Shown here: piece after piece, positions 17,219 through 26,963 of the stretch
Layout: each line of letters begins with the position of its first letter
Numbering within the stretch: position 1 is the stretch's first letter
DNA from: Paenibacillus swuensis
GTDB taxonomy: Bacteria > Bacillota > Bacilli > Paenibacillales > DY6
Direction of reading: 5' to 3'
Length of the DNA: 64,000 nucleotides
Assembly (NCBI RefSeq): GCF_001644605.1
Contig: NZ_CP011388.1
Span: 582,501 to 646,500, forward strand
Position numbers and translations under genes: made by a program
Notes under the pieces: model-generated
The model's database searches: none
The model's input: the letters and a program-made list of their open reading frames with translations, nothing else
What the model was told of the DNA's origin: nothing

Positions 17219-17737
17219 CTAAATTAACTGTTTTATTAAATACAACAACAATTCATCATCCACCCTTACTGTCTCTCCCGGTCGGACTGCATTATTTCCA
17301 TACATCAGCCCCTCACCATCCAAGACATAACCTCTTTGACCGTACATTCTTTGCGCATTGCCGTAATCTTTATAAAGCCCTACACCTAGCCCAACATAAC
17401 TTGAATTCTCTGCCGCAATACCTTCTAATCTATCAAAAAGTGCTGATGCTATTCGTTTATTTCTGTACTGGGGAAACACGTTTAAATCGTTAATCTCGGG
17501 AATTTCCCTTGATACAAAATGAGGATACTTCGATATGTAAAGTAAATGACAGCAACCTGCCAGAATTCCGTCATAATAAGCTAATAGGGTTACTCTTGTG
17601 CCATTCTGATTTTCTTCTAGGCAACTCTCGTGATACCTGCTTTGCGTGAACCATGGATAATATTTTGCAAATTCCGTATTCAACATCTTTACTTCATTCA
17701 TCTCTGAAAGTTGCTTTATAGAAATTCTCTCATTCAT
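17219..17737 (-). CDS. GNAT family N-acetyltransferase
   Basis: 172 residues from the ATG at 17737, which follows AAGGAGAG; upstream in-frame codons have no ribosome binding site and would overlap the hemL leader. The acetyl-CoA loop appears as VFPQYRNKRIASALFDRLE and the C-terminal strand as YVGLGVGLYKDYGNAQRMYGQRGYV. An insert DGEGLMYGNNAVRPGETVRVDDE near the end is common in small-molecule GNATs. Substrate unknown. It ends 21 bp before the lysR start and may be co-transcribed with it. Confidence 0.85.
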   Translation of the reverse strand: MNERISIKQLSEMNEVKMLNTEFAKYYPWFTQSRYHESCLEENQNGTRVTLLAYYDGILAGCCHLLYISKYPHFVSREIPEINDLNVFPQYRNKRIASALFDRLEGIAAENSSYVGLGVGLYKDYGNAQRMYGQRGYVLDGEGLMYGNNAVRPGETVRVDDELLLYLIKQLI

Positions 17738-17875
17738 GAAGGCACTCTCCTTATATGAAGTGACTAAAATGCACCTCATTATAGCATTTTTTGCTAATTG
17801 GTATGGCGCGGTGGGAGAGGACTGTTCTTTTTGATACAATGAAATACAGCAGGTCAGAGGAAGGATGTTGTCACA

Positions 17876-19189
17876 ATGATTCGCACGCAATCGGAAAAAC
17901 TGTATTCACAGGCATTGGAACATATCGTCGGCGGGGTTAATTCCCCTTCCCGTTCCTTCAAGGCGGTGGGCGGCGGCGCCCCCGTCTTTATGAAACGCGC
18001 CCAAGGCGCCCACTTCTGGGACGTGGACGACAACAAATACATTGATTATCTCGCCGCTTACGGGCCGATTATTACAGGACACGCGCATCCGCATGTTACG
18101 GAAGCGATCGTGCGCGCGGCGCAGAACGGGACGTTGTACGGCACGCCGACGGAACTCGAAGTCGTGTTCGCGCGGATGCTGAAGGACGCCGTCCCGTCCA
18201 TGGACAAGGTCCGCTTCGTCAACTCCGGCACGGAGGCCGTCATGACCACAATCCGCGTGGCCCGCGCCTATACGAAGCGGCACAAGATCATCAAGTTTGC
18301 CGGGTGTTACCACGGCCACTCGGACCTGGTGCTCGTCGCCGCGGGCTCCGGCCCGTCCACGCTGGGCATCCCCGACTCCGCGGGGATCCCGCCAAGCATC
18401 GCCCAGGAGGTCATTACGGTGCCCTTCAATGACCTGGACGCGCTCCGCGAAGCGCTTGAGCGCTGGGGCGACGACATTGCCGCGGTGATGGTCGAGCCGA
18501 TCGTCGGCAACTTCGGCATGGTCATGCCCCACGTCGGTTACCTCGAGGGGCTGTGCCGGCTGGCGCGTGATAACGGCTCACTTGTCATCTACGATGAAGT
18601 GATCAGCGCGTTCCGCTTCCATTACGGCACAACGCAAACCTATGCCGCGGCGTTCAGCGATTTCGCCGCGATCGAGCCGGATCTTACCGCGCTCGGCAAG
18701 ATCATCGGCGGCGGACTGCCGATCGGCGCTTACGGCGGCAAGAAGCACGTGATGGAGCAAGTGGCGCCGCTCGGCCCCGCGTACCAAGCAGGCACGATGG
18801 CCGGCAACCCGGCCTCCATCTCGGCGGGCATCGCCTGCCTGGAGGTGCTGGGGCATCCGGGCGTGTACGACGCGATGGAAGCGTTGGCCGCGCGGTTGGC
18901 CGGCGGCATCGCGGAGTCTGCGCGCCGGCATGATGTGCCGCTGACGGTCAACCGCATCGGCGGCGCGTTCTCGACGCACTTCTGCGCAGGCAGCGTCACG
19001 AACTACGAGGAAGCGCAGGCTTCCGACGGGGAGCAGTTCGCCCGCTTCTTCCGGGCGATGCTGGAGCGGGGCGTGTGCCTCGCCCCGTCGAAGTATGAGG
19101 CGTGGTTCCTGACCACGGCGCATACGGATGCGGACATTGATTACACGCTGGAAGCGGCGGATCAGGCGTTTGCTTCGATGCGAGGATAA
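17876..19189 (+). CDS. hemL: Glutamate-1-semialdehyde 2,1-aminomutase
   Basis: 437 residues, class III PLP aminotransferase fold. It makes 5-aminolevulinate from glutamate-1-semialdehyde in the C5 tetrapyrrole pathway. HemL hallmarks: [35 protein letters not shown], the gate loop [16 protein letters not shown], and the PLP lysine in [17 protein letters not shown]. It stands alone rather than in a hemAXCDBL operon, suggesting it may be the second (GsaB-type) copy found in many Bacillales. Its body is strikingly GC-rich (43 of 60 bases are G/C at 18841-18900) compared with neighbours near 48-50%. Confidence 0.95.
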   Translation: MIRTQSEKLYSQALEHIVGGVNSPSRSFKAVGGGAPVFMKRAQGAHFWDVDDNKYIDYLAAYGPIITGHAHPHVTEAIVRAAQNGTLYGTPTELEVVFARMLKDAVPSMDKVRFVNSGTEAVMTTIRVARAYTKRHKIIKFAGCYHGHSDLVLVAAGSGPSTLGIPDSAGIPPSIAQEVITVPFNDLDALREALERWGDDIAAVMVEPIVGNFGMVMPHVGYLEGLCRLARDNGSLVIYDEVISAFRFHYGTTQTYAAAFSDFAAIEPDLTALGKIIGGGLPIGAYGGKKHVMEQVAPLGPAYQAGTMAGNPASISAGIACLEVLGHPGVYDAMEALAARLAGGIAESARRHDVPLTVNRIGGAFSTHFCAGSVTNYEEAQASDGEQFARFFRAMLERGVCLAPSKYEAWFLTTAHTDADIDYTLEAADQAFASMRG

Positions 19190-19197
19190 CAAAAAAA

Positions 19198-19239
19198 AGC
19201 GAGTCTCCGGGTTTGTTTAAACTTCGGGACTCGCTTTTC
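19198..19239. terminator. Bidirectional terminator between hemL and ADP-ribosylglycohydrolase gene
   Basis: Stem AGCGAGTC...GACTCGCT with an inner GTTT/AAAC pairing, flanked by an A-run and a T-run. Confidence 0.85.
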
Positions 19240-19261
19240 TAGTTAAACTCTGCCTATTCGA

Positions 19262-20689
19262 CTAGGCTTTCACCGTGAAATTCTGGGTATCCCCTTGCAC
19301 GCTTCTTTCACGTACGGCATCCTTTGGAACGGAGGCGCGCACAATACGGCTCATCTGGTACATTCGTTCGGCAAACGCGCTAATTCGGGTCTCTTTCTCA
19401 CCGGCAACTGTAGTATAGAACGTATCGTTGACCGGCTTTAGCCATTTATCAGGAATATTGCGGTATCCGGCCATGACGCCTGCCAAACAACCTGCGGTTG
19501 CTCCCGCACTGTCACAGTCCCATCCCTGCATAACCTGTGTGCATATTATTTTTTCGAAATCAACGTGTCCATACGAATCGACCCCATGAACCAAGGAATT
19601 GACGACAGAACAGCTTTCGTTAAATGTGCCGTTAAAGCCAAGATATCCCCATTTTTGATCAATTCTGTCGTACACTTTATGCCAATCCTTCTCTTCTATG
19701 GACCATTCCAAAGCCTCTCTCATACAAGCTGCATACCGGGAATGCCGCGGTAATTGATTGATGCCTGCTTGCACGACCTTAACCGGGTCTTGTTCATGAA
19801 ATGCTGCGGCAAGGGAAGCCGCAACCCACATTTCGGCGTACAAGCCTGTCTTGGCATGCGTAAGGCGCCCGTCCCGCCAGGCCATATCTGCCGCCAATGC
19901 CATCCTTCCGGGATTCACAAGACCGAAGGAATCCCCCCGAATCATCGCGCCGATCAACTCCTCGCCGTCGTTAAACAAAGCTACAAATTGATCCCATTCC
20001 TTCCCTACAGGCAAACTGTTGTAATGGTTCCACCATAAATTGGTTAATAGGCAGTATCGCGTATGCTCCGGCCCCCAGTTCCAGCCGTAAGGGATATTCT
20101 CCTTCCACAATGAGGCCATATCTTGTGTCCGAAATGCCGCGCCGTATTGCTCCAGCACTTTTAATCCCAACACCATATAGTTCAAATCATCGTCAGCCTG
20201 CACATGGGTCACGAAACCCTTCGTACTTTCCATGCAATCACGGCGTACCGGGCTTACTTGACTAGGGCTATAGGCAGGGACGAAATCCCGCAACGGCCAT
20301 GCGTCAACCCCTTCCAGGTAAGAGCGGATGTCCTTTAAAGTCCAGCCCATCTCCAATGGCTTGCCTAGAATGCACCCCAACATTTTTCCATATACGCCGC
20401 CATAGATCTTATCCCGTATTTCCATCTCATTAATATAAAGTGTTGCTTCGTCCTCTCGGTTCAGCGGTCGTTCCTCCCGGATTTCTTCCAGATGGTTTGG
20501 TTCATGATATGGAAAGTCTCCGCGCATCGGTACGTCGATGATTGAATTTCCAAATTCGAGTAATGCATCGTAACTGTCGGGTATTTGGTCAAGCTTCTCC
20601 TGCAAGCCTAGTATTTCATGACCTTGGGTTTCAAGCATGGAGATTCGATTGGAGCATGTTTTGCGAAGCTCAGAATATGGGATTAACAA
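19262..20689 (-). CDS. ADP-ribosylglycohydrolase-fold protein
   Basis: 475 residues: about 90 extra N-terminal residues, then the all-helical ARH/DraG fold. Recognisable motifs are GGVYGKMLGCILGKPLEMGW, the metal-site stretch QADDDLNYM and the C-terminal DCDSAGATAGCLAG. The first metal motif is DDDL where classical members have DDT, and the last is DxDS rather than DxDT, so activity on ADP-ribose is uncertain. Family members that lie in sugar-use clusters are common and mostly untested. The start is a TTG at 20689 placed eight bases after AGGAGG. It is 33 bp downstream of the glycosidase-like gene, clearly one operon. Confidence 0.85.
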   Translation of the reverse strand: MLIPYSELRKTCSNRISMLETQGHEILGLQEKLDQIPDSYDALLEFGNSIIDVPMRGDFPYHEPNHLEEIREERPLNREDEATLYINEMEIRDKIYGGVYGKMLGCILGKPLEMGWTLKDIRSYLEGVDAWPLRDFVPAYSPSQVSPVRRDCMESTKGFVTHVQADDDLNYMVLGLKVLEQYGAAFRTQDMASLWKENIPYGWNWGPEHTRYCLLTNLWWNHYNSLPVGKEWDQFVALFNDGEELIGAMIRGDSFGLVNPGRMALAADMAWRDGRLTHAKTGLYAEMWVAASLAAAFHEQDPVKVVQAGINQLPRHSRYAACMREALEWSIEEKDWHKVYDRIDQKWGYLGFNGTFNESCSVVNSLVHGVDSYGHVDFEKIICTQVMQGWDCDSAGATAGCLAGVMAGYRNIPDKWLKPVNDTFYTTVAGEKETRISAFAERMYQMSRIVRASVPKDAVRERSVQGDTQNFTVKA

Positions 20690-20722
20690 TAGTAACGCCT
20701 CCTATGAAATATATAGTTAATG

Positions 20723-22888
20723 TTATTGAACCGTAATTTTTACATCACCGTGATCTCTGTAGTGTTGAGCCCCAATGATGAACGACTCTCGGTGTTTAAG
20801 TCCGATACTCGTATCCATCTCAACCTGTTTCCAAGGAAGCCTCACATCAATCTCCTCCGGCAAACGGCCCTTCTCATGAAAATGAATGAAGAGTTCAACT
20901 TTACCTTCATCAACGCAATGAATTTGAACATCGACCGGTCCGAAGCTTGTTGGCATTTTTAACACTTCAATCGGAGACGTAAGCTCCATCCATTCAGGAG
21001 GAACCCCTTCCCCCACGATAAGCGTCCGATCTTTCTCATACAGGATCAGATCACGGAGCAGCAAGAAAAGTTCTGACGATACCCATCCGTGCGGATGACG
21101 GGAAGGCAACTTGTACCAACCTTCAATGGTGCTCCAAAACTCGGCTACATCATGATTGTCTTCGAGCCAACCGAATAAATTATTCACATAATGGTGCTCC
21201 AAATAATAATGGACTGTCTGCAGCGCCTTCTCCGCATCACCTAAAAGCAGATAATTATGCGCCTGACCTAGTTCAAAATATTTCCATAACGGTTCCGGAT
21301 TATAGGCGGCTTTCCCTTGCAAACGGTTTTTCTGCCACCAGGATTCAAATTTCTCCTGCACAAACACGTCGTCAGGCGAGAAGGCTTGGGTTGGCCAAAT
21401 CGCGCACGTGACATCGCGCTCATTGTCTCCGAAAGCAGAACGTCCATATTCGCGCAGCGCTTCCTGAATCTGAATTGCCTCTTCCTTGTATCGCGCGCCG
21501 TCATCTTTCAAACCTAATGCCTCTGCCAATTCGCTGATTGCCTTAAGTCCGAGATGAGCAAACCCGTTTACCCATATGACTGGAATATGTCCATCCATCC
21601 GTCCTTGAATTAATCCGTCTTTGGCAGGCTCGCAAACCAAATCCATATTGGCAGAACTTCTTTGATTCGGCAAACGCATTTCCACATCATAATAGTGATA
21701 CTCGGTTGTTTTCCTAAGCTTGACAATCCATTCGGCTCGCTCACGTAACGAAGGATAGACTTCTTCCAGCCATACCCTGTCCCCCCTTAGCAGATAATGC
21801 GTATAGTACGGCCAAATTCCCTCTCCGAAAGCGTCCCCTTCCGCACCGAATCCTCCCGCGAAGATTCGATCCTTCATACGTTCCAATTGTATTCTTACTT
21901 CATCGTGGAAACCTGCTTTATCCAAGGCATTCACTATATACACGCAGTCCCTTAACCAGAATAACGGATAAGTAATCGTAGCGATTCGGGCATCATGATC
22001 CACGCATGCAATCAACATTTGTGCCAAAATAGAATAGTACGCGTTAGTGTAACGAGCATCTGGAAGTTGAACCGTAACCTTCTTCAAGTTAGCTTCCCAA
22101 TATTGCTTTACTTTCCCAAGCTTCAGTTCATACGGCTGTTCATGGTACTGTTCAAAACGTGAAAGGTAATCGTATTCCATCGGATGCACAAAGAAATTAA
22201 ATTCAAACTCCTTCTCTTCCCCGGGTTTTAATTCAAGTGAATACCTAAATGCGCCGCTGCACAAGCCTTGTGAGTCCTCAACCCGGTCTTCAACCGGAAG
22301 CGTTCCTCCGCGGAGGAATTCCGAAATCTCCTTACCATCCCGATCAAATCCGCTGGTACCTATGTCTATCGGGGGCTGGTCAGCCAGCATCACGGTGTAA
22401 CCGTTTATATCCGCTCGGCCCTTCATGTTCATAGCCATGCTTCTGATTTGGCCGCCTGCCGGGCCGTAGCAACGCAGCACAACAAACATAGAAACTTTCG
22501 AGACCGCTTCACCCTTGTTCGTCACGTGAATTTTCAACGTATTAACGATATTTTGCAAATCATACACGCTCTCCGCAAATAGCTGTTGCTGAACTTGGAT
22601 GCCCGCGGCTTTCCATGTACTGTTGAGAATTGGCAAATAACCATCTTCCCACGCCCAATGCAGCCGATCCAGGGAGAATTCCTCCGGGGCATGTAATTTG
22701 TCGGCCATAGGGTCGTATATCCACAGGCTTACTCCGAATGTGCCGGCACCGGGAGAGAAACTGCCTCCAGGCTCGACAAACGTCTTCCTATGATCACGAC
22801 TGTGCGGCAATCCAATGACCGTGTGCTGATCGGATCTCGGCGGAATCCAATTCGGGTGCGAATCCAGCAAATCCTTTAGACGACTCAT
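20723..22888 (-). CDS. Glycosidase-like protein with beta-sandwich and (alpha/alpha)6 barrel
   Basis: About 721 residues from the ATG at 22888; a GTG seven codons upstream (22909) is possible, but the GAAGAAGGGA box sits between the two. The N-terminal ~270 residues look like a beta-sandwich; the rest has helical toroid motifs such as ITYPLFWLRDCVYIVNALDK, FGEGIWPYYTHYLLRG, WVNGFAHLGLKAISELAEAL and a closing WVSSELFLLLRDLILYE. This order is found in GH15/63/65/78-like enzymes acting on alpha-linked sugars. No signal peptide, so an imported oligosaccharide is the likely substrate. I cannot assign a GH family. Operon with the ARH-fold gene and probably regulated by the AraC gene upstream at 23053. 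Confidence 0.85.
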   Translation of the reverse strand: MSRLKDLLDSHPNWIPPRSDQHTVIGLPHSRDHRKTFVEPGGSFSPGAGTFGVSLWIYDPMADKLHAPEEFSLDRLHWAWEDGYLPILNSTWKAAGIQVQQQLFAESVYDLQNIVNTLKIHVTNKGEAVSKVSMFVVLRCYGPAGGQIRSMAMNMKGRADINGYTVMLADQPPIDIGTSGFDRDGKEISEFLRGGTLPVEDRVEDSQGLCSGAFRYSLELKPGEEKEFEFNFFVHPMEYDYLSRFEQYHEQPYELKLGKVKQYWEANLKKVTVQLPDARYTNAYYSILAQMLIACVDHDARIATITYPLFWLRDCVYIVNALDKAGFHDEVRIQLERMKDRIFAGGFGAEGDAFGEGIWPYYTHYLLRGDRVWLEEVYPSLRERAEWIVKLRKTTEYHYYDVEMRLPNQRSSANMDLVCEPAKDGLIQGRMDGHIPVIWVNGFAHLGLKAISELAEALGLKDDGARYKEEAIQIQEALREYGRSAFGDNERDVTCAIWPTQAFSPDDVFVQEKFESWWQKNRLQGKAAYNPEPLWKYFELGQAHNYLLLGDAEKALQTVHYYLEHHYVNNLFGWLEDNHDVAEFWSTIEGWYKLPSRHPHGWVSSELFLLLRDLILYEKDRTLIVGEGVPPEWMELTSPIEVLKMPTSFGPVDVQIHCVDEGKVELFIHFHEKGRLPEEIDVRLPWKQVEMDTSIGLKHRESFIIGAQHYRDHGDVKITVQ

Positions 22889-23003
22889 TATTCTACATCC
22901 CTTCTTCACGCTTCTGCGTTAATTCGTATCTCTGTTATCAATGTACAAGAAGACGTGCAGGAACACAGTACGCAAAAGGCAGAAGTTATTATCATATCGG
23001 AAC

Positions 23004-23034
23004 AAAAAAAAGGACCCTGTTGATTACAGGATCC
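23004..23034 (-). terminator. Intrinsic terminator after AraC regulator
   Basis: Minus-strand stem GGATCCTG/CAGGGTCC followed by an eight-T run. Confidence 0.9.
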
Positions 23035-23052
23035 CGGTGGTCATATCATGCC

Positions 23053-23934
23053 TTATAATGGTTCTTTGGGCGCCAAGCTTATCTGCATTCGATACTCCAA
23101 CGGCGTAATACCCATCTCCTTCTTAAACCATTTATAAACATATTGAATGCTGGACAGCCCCAACAGATCAGCCATTTGTTCAATGGGAATGATTGTATCC
23201 GCCAGTAATAATTTGGCCTTTCGCAGTCTAATGCTGGATATCAATTCCGCTAATGTTTCCCCTTTCTCTTCCTTATACAAACGAGATAAATATTTAGGAT
23301 GATAAAAGAAATGCTGTGCCACCAACTCTACGGTAATTGAATTGGAAATATGCGCCTCTACATACCGCTCAATTTCGGATAACACTTGACGGTTACGTTC
23401 TGATTTGTTCCAACTCGCGGGGATTTGTTTCGACGGGTTATCATTTACTTTACGATATAACTTAATATAAATTTCGCGAAGAATTCCGTCGATTACTGAC
23501 AAATATCCTGCCTGCTGGGCCACAATTTCCCGACAAATGTCCTCAAACCTAGTTTGGATTCTTGAATGTCGATGAAATGAATGCCGGCCCTTCCACTCCT
23601 TCGTAAACGCATTTAATCGTTCTGCTCCCGCTCCATCATGTCGGATCATTAGAAACATTAACTCAAACGGAACATCCGCATCGTGTGTTTCAAAGTGAGG
23701 TGTGCCGGGAGGGATGACAAACAGATCACCGGCATGGGCCTCATAAGTCTCTCCGCCGATCTGATAAATGCCCGTTCCTTGAAAGACATAGCCGATTTCC
23801 AACTCCTCATGGGTATGCATCTCACATTCCCACCGATCCTTGGCTTCCGCCAAATGCATATAGATGCATTGAAGCTCAGTCCCCCAGAAACATTCGTCCA
23901 GTTCGGACGACGTCAGATGAGTTTGTCTAATCAT
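23053..23934 (-). CDS. AraC family regulator with cupin sensor
   Basis: 293 residues. The N-terminal cupin has CEMHTHEELEIGYVFQGTG and HAGDLFVIPPGTPHFETHDAD, with metal-type histidines. The C-terminal DNA-binding part carries ITVELVAQHFFYHPKYLSRL and PIEQMADLLGLSSIQYVYKW, ending GITPLEYR. The start is behind AAGGAGGGAGA. It is followed on the same strand by the glycosidase-like/ARH operon after a terminator, making it the best candidate for that operon's activator. It begins 26 bp after the exporter gene at 23961 and may share its transcript. Confidence 0.9.
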   Translation of the reverse strand: MIRQTHLTSSELDECFWGTELQCIYMHLAEAKDRWECEMHTHEELEIGYVFQGTGIYQIGGETYEAHAGDLFVIPPGTPHFETHDADVPFELMFLMIRHDGAGAERLNAFTKEWKGRHSFHRHSRIQTRFEDICREIVAQQAGYLSVIDGILREIYIKLYRKVNDNPSKQIPASWNKSERNRQVLSEIERYVEAHISNSITVELVAQHFFYHPKYLSRLYKEEKGETLAELISSIRLRKAKLLLADTIIPIEQMADLLGLSSIQYVYKWFKKEMGITPLEYRMQISLAPKEPL

Positions 23935-23960
23935 GTTATCTCCCTCCTTGTGCTTGGAGC

Positions 23961-24899
23961 TTAAGCGCTCTCCTTCGTTACTGCGTCAACCTCATGCGGT
24001 ACCGCCTGTTGTCCGTTACTGCGGATAAACAACCAAACGCCGCCGATCAATAAAACACCCGCACCCAGTTGAATAGCGGTCAACGCTTCGCCCAGCAGGA
24101 AATACGCCAGAATCGTCGCCCCGATCGGCTCTCCCAGAACGGACATGGACACTGATGTGGCATCCATATATTTCAGCAGCCAATTAAAGATGTAATGTCC
24201 CAAAATCGTCGGAACTACAGCCAAAAGGGCGAATACGCCCCAGTCGACCGCCTTATATCCAAAGAAGGCGTAACCCTGTATCAGGCTGTAGAGCGCCAGC
24301 ACTCCGCCCGCCACCGCAAACACAGCAAAACTGTAGCTTACAGAAGACAGCTTGGAACGCAAGCTTTGCCCCAGAATCATATGCAGCGCGACAGCCGCCG
24401 TTCCGAGCACGGACAGCAAGTCACCTTGGAGTGCCTGGGGAGACAGTCCCCAATCCCCCCAACCGATGGCAATCGCGCCAACGACAGCAACAGCCATCCC
24501 TATGATTCGGGATAAGGAAGACCGTTGTTGAAATGCCCAGTACGAACCCAGCATCACCATGACCGGCTCCAAAGCCATAAAGGCGGTAGACGAGGCGACT
24601 GAGGTATATCGAAGCGATTCCATCCATAGCAGAAAATGAAGACCCAACGCGGCGCCGGATCCAACCAACAAACCGGTCGCTTTCCCTCCGAGAGTGAACA
24701 TTTCCGAACCTTTCCTCCATACAAAAGGGAGCATCAGCACATTCGTCATCCACAGACGGTACATCGCCATGATGGCTACCGGCGCGGCGGACCATTTTAC
24801 AAAAATGGAAGAAAAGGAAATGGCAATAATAGCTACGGCCAATATGAACATTAAAAGTAGAGGATTTAATCTGGACTGAGGTATAGAATTAGGTTTCAA
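23961..24899 (-). CDS. EamA/DMT family transporter
   Basis: 312 residues with ten predicted membrane helices in two EamA halves (first half begins LLMFILAVAIIAISFSSIFVKW; second contains GDLLSVLGTAAVALHMILGQ and ends with LGAGVLLIGGVWLFI). DMT proteins usually export amino acids, nucleosides or metabolites. The start is a TTG at 24899 after AAGGAGAAAG; the spacing is long (about 11 nt) but no better start exists. Substrate unknown. Confidence 0.88.
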   Translation of the reverse strand: MKPNSIPQSRLNPLLLMFILAVAIIAISFSSIFVKWSAAPVAIMAMYRLWMTNVLMLPFVWRKGSEMFTLGGKATGLLVGSGAALGLHFLLWMESLRYTSVASSTAFMALEPVMVMLGSYWAFQQRSSLSRIIGMAVAVVGAIAIGWGDWGLSPQALQGDLLSVLGTAAVALHMILGQSLRSKLSSVSYSFAVFAVAGGVLALYSLIQGYAFFGYKAVDWGVFALLAVVPTILGHYIFNWLLKYMDATSVSMSVLGEPIGATILAYFLLGEALTAIQLGAGVLLIGGVWLFIRSNGQQAVPHEVDAVTKESA

Positions 24900-24945
24900 A
24901 ATGTGCGCTTTCTCCTTCAGATCACTTAGATTCCACTATTGTACT

Positions 24946-24978
24946 AAAAAAAGCGCTCATCGGGGAGATGAACGCTTC
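24946..24978 (-). terminator. Intrinsic terminator after inositol-monophosphatase-family gene
   Basis: Minus-strand stem AAGCGTTCATC/GATGAGCGCTT followed by a T-run. Confidence 0.85.
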
Positions 24979-24991
24979 ACATTATATAAAA

Positions 24992-25855
24992 TTAGGATTT
25001 CGTTGCATCCTGAAGGGCTTGTGATAACGAGTCATGAATGCGGCCATTCGTGGTCAGAATGTTACGTACGCCGAGATGGTACGGATTGCCCTCAATATCG
25101 GTCACCTTGCCGCCCGCTTCCTGGATGAGCAGCGTACCGGCAGCCAGATCCCAGCTGCTTAGATTCATCTCCCAGAACCCGCTTAATCGTCCGGCAGCTA
25201 CATAAGCCAAGTGCAAAGCGGCCGATCCTCCCGCCCGGATGTTACGGACTTGCGGGGCCACCGCTTGCAATTGCGCCATGTTCGCCGGATAGGCTGTGAC
25301 AGGGTCCGCCGGAAATCCGGTTGCAAGTAAGCTGTCACTGAGCGTTGTTTCCTCTGAAACAGCTAACGTCCGATTACGAAGATAAGCTCCCTTGCCTTTC
25401 TCCGCCACAAATAATTCATCTCTTGAAGGATCATAAATCACGCCTACAATGACTTCGCCTTTATGGGCAAGCGCGATGGAGACCGAGTAGAACGGAAATT
25501 GGTGAACGTAGTTGGTTGTACCGTCAATGGGATCGACAATCCATAAATATTCCGCGGCGCTTACCTTCTCCAAAGCTTTCCTTGAAGCTTCCGGTCCCGC
25601 CTCCACCCCCTCCTCGCCAAGAAAAGCGTGATCGGGAAAGTGTGTCAACACCAGGTTGCGAATCAGCGCTTCGGCCCCCTTATCCATTTCCGTAACCAGA
25701 TCCTGCCGTGAGTATTTCGTATCTAAATGGGTGTATGTGCCCAGCTTGCTCTTGATCCATTCTCCGGCTTTGGCCGCGCAGTTAACCGCAACCGCCGTAT
25801 AGCTCTTGCTGCCGACTACATAAGGTACGGCCTTCTGATCCCCTACAGGTATCAT
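24992..25855 (-). CDS. Inositol monophosphatase family protein
   Basis: 287 residues. The magnesium/lithium-dependent phosphatase motifs are complete: FLGEEGVEAG, WIVDPIDGTTNYVHQFPFYS and SSWDLAAGTLLIQEAGG. Members hydrolyse inositol-1-phosphate, fructose-1,6-bisphosphate, 3'-phosphoadenosine 5'-phosphate or NADP; sequence alone does not decide which. The ATG at 25855 lies six bases after GGAAGGGGGA. Cytoplasmic, single-gene unit with its own terminator. Confidence 0.93.
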   Translation of the reverse strand: MIPVGDQKAVPYVVGSKSYTAVAVNCAAKAGEWIKSKLGTYTHLDTKYSRQDLVTEMDKGAEALIRNLVLTHFPDHAFLGEEGVEAGPEASRKALEKVSAAEYLWIVDPIDGTTNYVHQFPFYSVSIALAHKGEVIVGVIYDPSRDELFVAEKGKGAYLRNRTLAVSEETTLSDSLLATGFPADPVTAYPANMAQLQAVAPQVRNIRAGGSAALHLAYVAAGRLSGFWEMNLSSWDLAAGTLLIQEAGGKVTDIEGNPYHLGVRNILTTNGRIHDSLSQALQDATKS

Positions 25856-25952
25856 TTACATTCCCCCTTCCACAAGTTTTACATCGTAATGTATACGCCT
25901 CAAACAGCAAATCGTTTCATTTCTATATATATCGGATGCTTTAAACTGGAAA

Positions 25953-26774
25953 TTAAGCCCAATTCAAGCCTTCCGCGATCGTTTTGGCCGCAACACCCAG
26001 CATGGATATCCGCAATATCCATAGGAGTCCTTTGCCGCTCATCTTTCCAGCAATCCATGCGCCCAGCTTCCCTCCAAGCCATGCCCCCGGTGCAAGCGCG
26101 GCTACGCTCAGCCAATCCACGTCCCCGTTAAACATGTGCACGGAGCTGCCCAGAATGGAGGAGAAGAAGATGACGAACATGGATGTGGCCGTGGCAATAT
26201 GAGCCGGGTACCCGAACAGGATTACCATGACCGGCACGAATAAAGAACCGCCGCCGATTCCGAACAGGCCCGAGACCAACCCTACGAAGAATCCCAGAAT
26301 CAGAGCGGCAGCCACGGAATAACCGTAGGTGTACGTATGATTTTGGGCATCCGTAAACGATCTCTTAATGCTCCAGTGAATGTCCAAAGGCTTGATGTAA
26401 TCCCTGGCGATGAGCAGTCCTGCCATAGTCAGCATAAAAAAACCGAAAATTAATTGAAACCGATCGGGATTCAGCACGCCGGTCAAAGCCGCACCCACCA
26501 TGGATGCCGGTCCGCTTGCCGCAAAGTAGAGCCAACCGCCCTTATAGTCGATTTTCTTCTGTTTGCGAAATACCAGTGTCGATGATAAGGCGGTGATAAT
26601 CAGCACCGTCAGGGAGGTGCCCACGGCTTCGGTTGCCGTATAAGCGCGATTCAGCAGTGAGGGGCCCAAATACATGAGCGCCGGCACTGTAATGATTCCC
26701 CCGCCCAGCCCCACAACACTGCCAAACGTCGCTGATAGGATGCCGATAAGTAACAGGAGCAGTATGGTAAGCAT
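25953..26774 (-). CDS. TSUP (TauE/SafE) family membrane transporter
   Basis: 273 residues with about eight membrane segments and the twin TSUP glycine motifs: FGSVVGLGGGIITVPALMYLG near the N-terminus and VSGLFGIGGGSLFVPVMVIL in the second half. The family exports sulfite, sulfoacetate or related organosulfur anions; the substrate here is unknown. The start follows AAGAAGG. It is a lone gene divergent from the exopolysaccharide arm starting at 26964. Confidence 0.9.
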   Translation of the reverse strand: MLTILLLLLIGILSATFGSVVGLGGGIITVPALMYLGPSLLNRAYTATEAVGTSLTVLIITALSSTLVFRKQKKIDYKGGWLYFAASGPASMVGAALTGVLNPDRFQLIFGFFMLTMAGLLIARDYIKPLDIHWSIKRSFTDAQNHTYTYGYSVAAALILGFFVGLVSGLFGIGGGSLFVPVMVILFGYPAHIATATSMFVIFFSSILGSSVHMFNGDVDWLSVAALAPGAWLGGKLGAWIAGKMSGKGLLWILRISMLGVAAKTIAEGLNWA

Positions 26775-26963
26775 GAGGGACCTTCTTTCGGGATGAATGA
26801 TTATGTTTATAGTACCATAGCAAGGGTTTGCGCGGCTGAATTTTACAGTATATCCGTATCTTAAAGCCTATACCGCTGTTTTGTGCCTATGATATAATAA
26901 TAGTTAGTAAAATTTAGTGAATTGCTTAATGTTTATTCCAGAAACTAGGAATGGGGTGTGGAC

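Noticed and set aside
17906-19192. Two long minus-strand frames (208 and 204 codons)
   Set aside because: Produced by the GC-rich third positions of hemL; no start signals.
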